Source of the DNA: Morella rubra
Lineage: Eukaryota > Streptophyta > Magnoliopsida > Fagales > Myricaceae
Assembly: GCA_003952965.2 (NCBI GenBank)
Contig: CM025855.1
Location: 26,971,915-27,035,914, forward strand
Direction: 5' to 3'
DNA length: 64,000 nt
In this document: piece by piece, positions 55,623 to 64,000 of the stretch
Layout: each line of letters starts with the position of its first letter
How positions within the stretch are numbered: position 1 is the first letter of the stretch
The notes under the pieces: generated by a model
What the model was told of the DNA's origin: nothing
Databases searched by the model: none
Seen by the model: only the letters and a program-made list of their open reading frames with translations
Translations under genes and position numbers: made by a program

Positions 55623-56924
55623 TGTTGGCTTTTAATCACAATCAATGTTTTGATGATAACAATAGAAGTAATTGAGATGTGAAGCAAAGCGGATCCAAAA
55701 TGAGCACGAAGCGATCAAGTAACATCCCTTCAATGGAAGTGCTCTTAAAGTGAAGACTCAAGATGCTAGGGTAATCTTTGTAACTCTAAGTCTTCATCTT
55801 TAACAAGGATTTGAACCACACACTTGCATATTTCTTCAAAACTTGCATGAAATGTTTTACCTCTTGTTTTGAAGATTTAAAAATGTTTTTAAATGGCTTT
55901 AAAATATCCCAATCAAACTCCCAAACCTTTTATATACTTATGGAAGTTAGTCTTTAAAATTGGTATTTTAAGTTGGTCAAAATCGTGTTTTTAAAACAAC
56001 CGGATCATGTGATTAAGTTGAGGAGGTCGACCGGCTCATGTAGAGGTCGATCGGTCTTCGACCGCTTGTATAGCGGTCGACGGTTGGTTTGAAAAAGTTT
56101 AAAATAAAAGAGAGTCGTTCTGACTTCTGACATTATGACCGTTGTGTAACGTTAACTTGCAGCGGTCGACCATGTAGCGATCAACCGGTTCATCCAGAGT
56201 TTTTAACAGCTCGACTCCCAACGGCTATAAACGGCTATTTTTCTTATGAGGCCTATATAAAGCCATTCCTATGCCTTTTAAAAGTTACTGAACAACTTAA
56301 ATCATTTTGCCAAAGCTAAGAGTGATCTAAAACCTTTCAATCCTTGTTCAAACATCATTCACACATAATCAACACTTTCACATCCTTGTTGTTGTGTGAA
56401 GCTTAAGAGATAGAAATTTCTCATTGTAATATCTACTCCATCAAGGAGTTTTAGTGAGCATTTTTGTTCATCCCTATACACTATTAAGAGAGTGATTCTC
56501 TTGTTTCCTTTTGGTGAGGTTTGTTCATCAAAGGAGTTTAGAGAGGTTTGTTCTCAAACTCGTTCTTGAGGCTTGAAGAGGTGTTTCTCAAGCTCAAGTG
56601 TAAGGAAGGCTCTCCCTTGGTTGAAGGGACCATAGTGGAAAAACTCAAGGCTCGGTAAAGGAGCTTGAGGGGTGGATGTAGGCGGGTTTGCCGAACCACC
56701 TAAAAATCTTGTGTTTGCTTCTCTTCCCTTATCTCATTACATTGTGCTATTAGTTTCTATTCTAAGTTTTATTTCTCTATTTAAGTTGCAATATATATTC
56801 TTGTGTTCAATATTTTATTGCAATCACTTCTCTTTGTGAGACTTATAGCTAGCAAACACTTTCTAAATGGTGAGTTTTGAAACCCAATTCACCCCTCTTG
56901 GTTGCCTTAATCCTAGGATTTACA
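55623..56924 (+). repeat. Solo LTR, SIRE/Maximus-like (about 1.3 kb)
   Basis: It starts TGTTGGCTTTTAATC and ends CCTAGGATTTACA, with CCCCTCTTGGTTGCC near the end, as in SIRE-type Copia LTRs. A TATA core GGCCTATATAAAGCC lies near 56252. Flanks TCTCT and TCTAT are a possible 5-bp target duplication with one mismatch. Inside at 56020-56190 are five or six GGTCGACCGG/GCGGTCGAC motifs. No internal element sequence accompanies it. Confidence 0.6.
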
Positions 56925-57289
56925 TCTATTAATTAATATTGATGGTTTCTTTGAATATATAGTCAACTAATTAATTACTAAATATTTTATTTTATAATTG
57001 ATCATAATGTATTTGAAAATTTATTGATGGACTTTTTATTTGCAATTGATGTATTTTGAAATCCATTAATGAAAATTTTATTTTGGCCAATTTAATAAGG
57101 TTTTATTTTATAATTGATCATAATATATTTAGTAAGTCATTAAAGACATTTATTTTTTAATGAATCATAATAAATTTGGAAATGTAGACATTTTATTTGG
57201 TAATTGATTTAGAGAGATACGAGGCATTAGTGTTGTAGAAGATTTTTAAACCATTTAGGTAATTTTTAAACTTTTCCATTAGATATTTT

Positions 57290-57538
57290 TTTATCCCTCT
57301 CTCTCTCCTCCTCACTTTCCCCTTTCTCTCTCTCAGAGTCACAATTCCTCTTCCTCCTGCACTTTTCTTCTCCCTTATTTCTCTCTCCTCCTCACGTTCC
57401 TCTCTCCCTCCCGCACCTCTCTCCCTCACTCATCTCTCTCTCACGGTCTCACCTCTCTCTGCCTCCAACACCACTCTCAGTCTCTCTCTCTCAACACCAC
57501 TCTCAGTCTCTCTCTCTCTTTAAGTCAGGCAATTGTGA

Positions 57539-57573
<35 letters not shown>

Positions 57574-57575
57574 GG
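57290..57575. repeat. CT-rich low-complexity tract
   Basis: Mostly CTCTCTCT with interspersed CACCTCTC and CCTCC, the complementary counterpart of the GA-rich tract at 54900. Any reading frame here is compositional only. Confidence 0.8.
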
Positions 57576-57659
57576 CCGGTTAACCGCCACCGATATAACA
57601 GGCACCGGTCACAGATGTAACCGATGTTGGGGGTGGTTGGTGTTTTAGGGACCAACTTG

Positions 57660-58257
57660 ATCAGCCTGTTTTAACCTTGCTAGACCAAACTTGTTTGTTT
57701 TGGCTTGTGTTTCATACCAGCTTTAAGTGCATAAAACAAGACATTCTACATGATTTTCACCAGAATTCTTTTCTGAATGCAATTCGAGTGCAGGCTCTAT
57801 GTCGGAGTTCAACATACTTTGTACGAGTTTCATTCGAAACCCTCTTAATCGCCCAATCAAACACTATCATTTCCAGTTCTTTATTTCATTTGAATTGAAA
57901 TGCGAGTGGCTTCGGTGTTGCACTTTTGCAATAACCCTTGTTTTGAATTCACTCACTGTTCTTTCTTGATTATTTTTTACTTTTGTAGAAGAAAAGGCAT
58001 GAGTAGTTACAAGTGATATCTCAAACTTCAATTCATAGATTCTAAATGCAGTTAGTGTTAATCGTGTAAGTTGCTCTACCTCTGCTACCACGCTATGGAA
58101 AGTAAATGAAGAAAAAGACATGATTATAACCACTTTATTTCATTATAATTATTGTTATGACAATACAAAGGAATTGTATGAAATCTCAATTCGTAATTCG
58201 AAACGTCTTATGATTCCGTGTGGTTATTTATCTATATCTTTAATTCTTTAGCTTCCA
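57660..58257 (-). other. Downstream flank of GLP G
   Basis: TTTTAACCTTGCTAGACCAA, CAACATACTTTGTACGAG and TTTCATTCGAAACCCTCTT recur downstream of copies B, D and J (12250, 29870, 63100). No gene. AATAAA is on the minus strand near 58133-58138. Confidence 0.65.
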
Positions 58258-59095
58258 TCATTTGAATTGTTGCTCGAGATAGTTAATCACATTCTTGTCC
58301 ACTTGGAAGGCCTTGGTCAGAACATAGGAATTGATGGGAGGATTGACGCCAAAGACTGCGTTGGCTATCATGATCACTCCGGATTCTAATTGCTAAGACC
58401 AGCAAATACAAGAGCATCGGTATTTTCCATATTCCACTGGAAGTGAATGAGACCAACTGGGAACACGAAGACATCTCCCTTGTTTAGAACTTTGGTGAAG
58501 AGGTGGTTATCTGTGTTGGATGTGACAAACCAACGTAAAGTGTACCCTCTAGGACCACAATTACCTCAGTGGCGCAAGGGTGGGTGTTAGGAAGATTTAG
58601 ACCATATGGTGCAAAGTCAATTCGAGCCACGGATATGCCTAGTGTGTTTAGGCCTGCTAAGTTGTCCACGTTCACAGCAGTCACATTTGACCCATGTCGA
58701 TTTGTGGTGTCACGGGACTTGTCTAACCCCGAGAAGAAGAAATCATCTGCTTTAGCATCCTTCAAGTCACTGCAAAGCTTCCCATTCACGAGTTCTGCAG
58801 ATTGAAGAGTACGTTACTAACACAAGTTATTCAGAATGAAAGCATGTCAAGTACGTACTCCTATGTAAATGTCACCCTAAAGAAGAACCTTCTCGATATA
58901 TGTGTGAATTTCCGTTATAAAGAAAAAGAATGTATAGATATGTGAGATCAATCATTCCAAAAGAACTAAATGATAATTCTATATACGTACCAACATAATC
59001 TTTGGTTGCAACACAAAATTTTTGCAAGGGACTAGGTCAGAAGCAGAGGCAAGGGAGCAGCCTAAAGCAAATTGGAGCACAGTTACAAGGGACAT
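58258..59095 (-). pseudogene. Germin-like protein copy G, pseudogene with a lost metal ligand
   Basis: Exon 1 (58991-59095) starts MSLVTVLQFALGCSLASAS, a signal peptide, then loses a base at Asp-Pro so SPLQKFCVATK is out of frame. The intron is 58796-58990. Exon 2 (58258-58795) reads [21 protein letters not shown], then cupin box 1 as NTHPCATEV: the first metal-binding His is Asn. A missing base after TLYVG shifts the frame, and a TAG stop follows GLSN. Box 2 ([15 protein letters not shown]) is otherwise kept. Closest to copies C and D. Confidence 0.9.
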
Positions 59096-59519
59096 GCGAA
59101 CACCTTTCTCCACATTTGAGGCTTTCTGTAGCTTTTAGTATTCTGCGTACTCTTGCTTTGGTGAGGGGTGAGAAATGTGTTGTGGAAACTTGTCAATTTA
59201 TGAAGGGGAGTCACTGAGCAAGTCTATGTTTTCCTTTACACGCAAGATAAGATTTTTCACGTAAGTCTTCAACCACTATTGGTCACATCTTGAAAAATGC
59301 AAACAAATTCGACTAGTTCAAATGATGGATTAATACTGCAGTTCTAATGCCTTCGTTATTGGACATTGAAATGCCTGAAGGCTGAAGCACCTACATAATT
59401 AATTAGTGATCCTTATATGCTTTCTCGATCAGGGCGTGACATGATTTAATGATATCCTAATATGGCGACAAGATTAACTAACTTATGTCAAGGCGTCCCA
59501 TTTAAAAAAGAAAAAAGAG

Positions 59520-61216
59520 GACAAAATACTACATCTACCAAGGCATTTATTTGGGGGAGATCTTGATCGGCCCTCCATGGATGTAGACATCCTACTCGTC
59601 CTTATCAATGTAGACATTCTGCAACGCCAAGTAAAACTCCTGGACTAAATGTGTGTACGGCAGGCCCCTCTAAGAAAGCAGGTGCTCCTAACCATAGTGG
59701 CTAAATATCTGGTCAATCGTGCGACTCTCAAACTGAAACTCTGAAAAGTCGTATGTGCTAACCATTCTCTCTGCCACTACTGTTGTTGTCAGAGATCTTT
59801 GCTGTGTGGAAGAAGAGGAAGACGCTCTCGAACACTTTGCCATTTTAAGTTAATCTAAAAAGGAAAAAAAAACGTTAGAACGGCTGTAAAACATAGAACA
59901 AATATACGTTCAACAGAATACAATGAAGCATTGAACGGATGTAGAAGAAAAATTAGAAACATCGAACAGAATATAAATTTCGAACTTGTAAAGAAACTAC
60001 GCATCGAGCAGATATAGAACGGACAATATATCTTACCATCGAACAAACATGTAATGGAAAATAATATATCGAACAGAATATAACATATCGAACAGAGACA
60101 AAACAAAGCATTGAATGGAATATGCCTTTATAGAACGGAAAGACGTTCGAAATAATTTAGCAATCTCGTTCAAGTGATAAAGTGTATCGTTCAAACACTG
60201 TAGCTCGAAAACGATCATGGCCGTGAAACTCCCAAAATCTATACTTTTCTACACCAAAATCAGTAAAAAATAATTGTAAACTAACTACAAACACCCACAT
60301 TCATAAACATGCATAATATTTTACAAGTTTATTAACATATTCAAAGACAAATTCATACGCAAAACATAACCAAAAAAACTTTAAAAACCATGTTTTAATC
60401 AGTTAAAATGCACTACAAAACATACTTGAGTGTGTAGGACTAGAAAGGATGCAATCCACGACTGAAAATGGCAATAGAAATTGAGAGGAGTTTTGAGAGA
60501 ATTCGGGAGAGAGAGGTATGTGGAAATGTGAGGAAATGAGGCTCGGGTGTTCTAATATTCGGATGATCGTTTGAACGCGTTCAAACAGTTAGGAAAAAAA
60601 TCGTCCGAAACCGTTTGTTAACCAACTTTTTATATCTAAACTGTCACATAATCTTTGGAACGGATAACAGTAAGCTTTTGAACGATAATAAAAAAATATA
60701 AAATTAACGGTGATTGGACTTGCATTTATGGGGGTAGGTGGAAAAGTGGCATTCAAATTGTTTGAACGCCTACAAGGTTTCTCAGAACGCGAAGCATCGT
60801 CCCTAAAAGACAATGTTTCGTTCAAACGACAATTTTTAAGAACGAACGCGAGTTTCTGAATTCATAACATTTCGTTCAAAGTTGATTTATCAATCGGAAT
60901 TGTAATAACTTTTGGTAATTTTCGTTCAATTTTTGTAAACGAATGCACTTTAGTTCAAACATGTAGTTTATCGTTCGAAGGTTTGTTTCGGACAGACGTA
61001 TCTATCCCTAAAACGAGATTTTTTTTTGGACAGAATCCTCTATCCCAAATAATTAACCTTTTTTTTTGGGACAGGCAATTCTGTCCCAAAAAGGTTCAAA
61101 ACCATCGCAAAAAGTTTTTTGGGATGGATTGAATTTTCATCCCGAAAAGAGAAACTTATATGTTTTTTAGGACGAATTTTAAAATCTGTCCCCAAAAATT
61201 CAAATTTCTTGTAGTG
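59520..61216. mobile_element. CACTA-like element remnant with subterminal motif arrays
   Basis: The right end TTTCTTGTAGTG (61205-61216) is a CACTA terminus, and GLP 3' UTR sequence starts right after it. The 60050-60960 part is packed with TCGTTCAAAC/GTTTGAACGA and ATCGAACAGA motifs in both orientations, like transposase-binding subterminal repeats. A CACTACAAAA at 60411 may be an inner or nested end. At 60970-61200 are TTTTGGGACAG/CTGTCCCAAAA inverted motifs. The left end is unresolved. Confidence 0.65.
59560..59843 (-). pseudogene. 'Putative plant transposon protein' N-terminal fragment
   Basis: From an ATG at 59843: MAKCSRASSSSSTQQRSLTT, then VSTYDFSEFQFESRTI, then LPYTHLVQEFYLALQNVYID. 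The LV.EFY..L pattern is the one seen in the gene at 9240-10313. Three in-frame stops, all TAG, are present and no frameshift. It sits beside GTTCAAAC motif arrays just as the other sits beside CGATCGATCG arrays. Confidence 0.55.
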
Positions 61217-61400
61217 GAGGTAACAAGGGAATTGTAGGAAAATTCAATTTATTATATTGACCGTATGATGGTTCAATGTGGCTATTGTATCTTTGAGGCT
61301 TTCTGTAGCTTTAGTATTCTGCGTAGTCTTGCTTTGGTGAGGGGTGAGAAATGTGTTGCAGAAACTCGTCTATTTATGGAGGGGAGTCCTTGAGCAAGTC
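61217..61400 (-). pseudogene. GLP relic H: 3' UTR joined to 5' leader, coding region deleted
   Basis: 61220-61293 is the GLP 3' UTR (GGAATTGTAGGAAAATTC, GATGGTTCAATGTGGC). At TGTATCTTTGAGGC it passes directly into the GLP leader and promoter (TTTCTGTAGC, TTGGTGAGGGGTGAGAAATG, TCTATTTATGGAGG). About 0.9-1 kb containing both exons and the intron is missing. Confidence 0.85.
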
Positions 61401-61403
61401 TAT

Positions 61404-61638
61404 CACTAGGTTTGGTTTTGTTTTGAAAACATTTTTTGTGTTTGTTTTTTTGGAAGTAGTGTAGATTCTCTTGGGATTGGCGAGAAGTAAGTTAAAAGTT
61501 GTTGGAGTTTGTAAAAAGTTTGTTAAAAGTTTTTAAAGTTTGTAAAAAGTTATTGGAGTTTGTAAAAAGGTATTGGAATTGATAAAAAAGTGATGCATAA
61601 AATTTTTGAAATTTTTTTGAGATCAAACCAAACATAGC
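61404..61638. mobile_element. MITE in the promoter of GLP relic H (235 bp)
   Basis: Ends CACTAGGTTTGG and CCAAACATAGC form an imperfect inverted repeat. CTAT is present on both sides (61400-61403, 61639-61642) but once in the other GLP promoters (AAGTCTATGTTTTCC). The core repeats GGAGTTTGTAAAAAG four times. Superfamily not certain. Confidence 0.75.
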
Positions 61639-62349
61639 CTATGTTTCCCCTTACACGCAAGATGATAAGATTTGGTACGTAATCAGTCTCAACCGCTACT
61701 GGTCACATCTTGAAAAATGCAAACAAATTTGACCAATTTAAATGATGGAATACTGCACTTCTAATGCCTTCATTTTGAACATTGAAATGATAAAGCGCGT
61801 ACGTAATTACATTGACTGTCAAGCCACGTTACCACTAAACAAGAAGCCTATACATATTGATATTTCAAGTGTTTCATAATGCCTGCCTCATCAATTCTTT
61901 ATTGTTTTTATTTTGAGAAACATAATCATACACCTCATATTCACCATATCACTTAAGTTTTAATCTAATTATGCCATTCAAGTTGTAAAAAAAAAAAAAC
62001 TTAATTATTTTTCCTGTTTGATTTGGCCATTAAACCAAACAGAAAGTGATTGAAATGTCCCTCTAAAACAAAGTTATTAGAAATTTAAGAAATTTTAAAA
62101 AATCAAAACCTTAAATGTAAATCCATGTAGAGATAAATATTTAGGTAAATCCACAACTTCACAAGTAGAACAAAAAACCCTCATCCAAGAAAATCTTCTA
62201 AAAGATTTATAACAGGAGTTAACTAACATGAGGATATGTATAAAAACCCTTTTATTTCATTGTAATTATTTTTGGTGATGTTACAACATGAGAATCATAG
62301 GAGACTTTAATATATCCGAACTCGTATGTGGTTGTCAAAAACATATTTT

Positions 62350-62800
62350 TCTCTAATTGTTGTTGTCCGACTAGAATTGCTTCTGGAGATAGTTAACCTC
62401 ATTCTTGTCCACCTGGAATGCCTTGGTCAGAACATCGGATTGATGAGAGGATTAGATCCAATGACTACTTTTGCTATGGTGATCACCCCAGGATTCTGGT
62501 TGCTAAGACCGGCAAAGGCAATGGCGTTGGTCTTTTTCACATTCAACTAAGTGAATGAGACCAACTAGGAACACGAAGAGGTCTCTCTTGTTCAAAACTT
62601 TGGTGAAGAGATAGTTATCTCTGTGGATGTGACAAAGCCTACATACGAAGTACCCTTTACAGCTACTAGAATCTCATTGGCACGTGGGTGGGTGTAAGGA
62701 TCGATTTAAACCATATGGTGCAAAGTCAATGCGAGCCAAGGATATGCCAAGTGTGTTGAGGCCTATTAAGTTGTTCGCGTTCACTGCAGTGACATTCGAA
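62350..62800 (-). pseudogene. Germin-like protein copy I, duplicate of copy A
   Basis: The same 5'-truncated remnant as copy A, ending at the same TTGATAAACTATCATTTATTTC junction. It has its own lesions: a lost base in the end region (CATCGGATTG), missing bases in box 2 (TTCAACTAAGTGAATG) and an altered His region. It retains the QKQF/SDNN-type C-terminus region. Non-functional. Confidence 0.88.
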
Positions 62801-63540
62801 TTGATAAACTATCATTTATTTCAAAAGTTTTAATTGTCTTGTAAATCAGATTTTATTATTTGAATTATATTTTTAACACTCTCATCATATGTAGGTCAAG
62901 CTTTCTTTTAATTAATAAGTCTAATATTAATACTTAATTGAAATAGAAAAAAGTGCGGAGTAAAATCTGAAACTGAAAGACTTTGATTTATTGATTATCA
63001 TAACATAATAAATTACCATTTATCCAAAAAATTTAAATTGTCAAGAAGAGGAGAGTACTGCAACTTATAAACTTGGAGACGGAACACTATCAGAGTTCAA
63101 CATACTTTGTACGAGTTTCATTCGAAACCCTCTTGAGTGCCCCATCGAACACTATCGTTTCCGGGTCTTTATTTCATTTGAATTGATATGTGAGTGGCTT
63201 CGGTGTTGGACTTTTGCAATAACCCTAGTTTTGAATCCACTCACTTTTCTTTCTTGATTATTTTACTTTTGTAGAAGAAGAGGCGTGAGTAGTTACAAGT
63301 GATATCTCAAACTTTAATTCCAAGATTCTAAATGCAGTTAGTGTTTGTGAAAGTTGCTCTACCTCTGCTACCACGCTATGGAAAGTAAAAGAAGAAGAAG
63401 ACATGATAGCAACCACTTTATTTCATTATAATTATTGCTATGACGTTACAAAGGAATTGTAGGAGACCTCAATTCATTATCTGAAACATCTGATGGTTCC
63501 CTGTGGCTATTTATCTATATCTTTAATTCTTTAGCTTCCA

Positions 63541-64000
63541 TCATTTGAACTGTTGCTCGAGATAGTTAATCACATTATTGTTCACTTGGAAGGCCTTGGT
63601 CAGAACATCGGGATTGATGGGAGGATTAGATCCAAAGACTGCGTTTGCTATGGTGATCACCCCAGGATTCTGGCTGCTGAGACCGGCAAAGGCGACTGCA
63701 TTGGTCTTTCCCACATTAAACTGGAAGTGAATGAGACCAATTGGGAACACAAAGACATCTCCCTTATTCAGAACTTTGGTGAAGAGTTTGTTATCTGTGT
63801 TAGATGTGACAAAGCCTACATACAAAGTACCCTCAGCAACCACTAAAATCTCAGTGCCGCGGGGGTGGGTATGGGGAGGATTTAGTCCGTATGGGGCAAA
63901 GTCAATGCGAGCCAAGGATATGCCTAGTGTGTTGAGGCCTGGTAATTTGTCCACATTCACAAGAGTCACGTTGGATCCGAGTCGATTTGCAGTATTTCCG
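63541..64000 (-). CDS. Germin-like protein copy J, 3' part, open to the window edge
   Basis: The frame is open from the edge ([15 protein letters not shown]) to the stop at 63541-63543. Box 1 is [12 protein letters not shown] with EGTLYVGF; box 2 is [16 protein letters not shown], so both His, the Glu and the last His ligand are present. The end is [13 protein letters not shown]. It is the duplicate of copy B and lacks B's frameshift near 12734. Exon 1 and the start of exon 2 are off-window, so whether the gene is complete is unknown. A secreted Mn-binding cupin is expected. Confidence 0.9.
   Translation of the reverse strand, partial: GNTANRLGSNVTLVNVDKLPGLNTLGISLARIDFAPYGLNPPHTHPRGTEILVVAEGTLYVGFVTSNTDNKLFTKVLNKGDVFVFPIGLIHFQFNVGKTNAVAFAGLSSQNPGVITIANAVFGSNPPINPDVLTKAFQVNNNVINYLEQQFK

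Larger units (their letters stand above)
62006..64000. repeat. Right copy of the 2-kb direct segmental duplication
   Basis: Matches 11132-13155 in order and orientation, about 50.9 kb away. It begins at TTCCTGTTTGATTTGGCC and continues to the window end. Confidence 0.92.

Noticed and set aside
60411-61216. A complete CACTA element from CACTACAAAA to TTGTAGTG
   Set aside because: Only eight bases of the ends match and the flanking triplets (ATG, GAG) differ.

Overview
This window is eukaryotic, nuclear and plant. It is AT-rich, its genes have GT-AG introns, and it is crowded with plant-type LTR retrotransposons, CACTA and hAT elements and MITEs. The only host gene family with an intact member is germin-like protein (GLP, extracellular cupin). 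A eudicot is likely from the style of the GLPs and repeats, but I cannot name a species.

Layout. 1-4705: minus-strand Ty3/gypsy element with one LTR, running off the left edge. 4780-6860: remains of a CACTA (En/Spm) transposase gene with a repeat array just past its 3' end. 7400-10880: two fields of palindromic CGATCGATCG motifs around a broken 'putative plant transposon protein' gene. 11130-15300: first GLP block (copies A and B and a promoter relic). 15380-16006: complete small CACTA element. 16125-25424: full-length decayed Tat-lineage gypsy element with LTRs, a 5-bp target duplication and an antisense ORF. 25448-25729: SINE-like insertion. 25830-31500: an inverted pair of GLP units, C (plus, pseudogene) and D (minus, the one intact complete gene). 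32640-33450: GLP E, divergent from D. 33646-34776: hAT element carrying a cytochrome P450 fragment. 34790-38430: small tandem duplications and a chimeric ORF. 38768-43066: Copia element lacking its 3' LTR. 43300-43575 and 50241-50290: a DEAD-box RNA helicase fragment split by a complete Copia element (43576-50235). 51505-54725: GLP relics, a TIR-type repeat and LTR-like sequence. 54725-57650: purine-rich tandem repeats and a large solo LTR. 58258-59095: GLP G pseudogene. 59520-61216: CACTA-like remnant with GTTCAAAC motif arrays. 61217-61400: a GLP whose coding region is gone. 62006-64000: direct repeat of 11132-13155, with GLP copies I and J; J runs off the right edge.

How the parts relate. 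About twelve GLP units or relics lie in one tandem and inverted array, and transposons have repeatedly landed in or between them. Shared flanks allow empty and filled insertion sites to be compared within the window. Only D (220 aa, all cupin metal ligands present) is complete and open; J is open as far as the window shows. The others carry frameshifts, stops, a lost splice acceptor, lost metal ligands or deletions. The picture is birth-and-death evolution of an apoplastic defence/cell-wall gene cluster in a transposon-rich setting. I saw no operon-like or novel prokaryotic-type system, CRISPR array, rRNA or tRNA gene.
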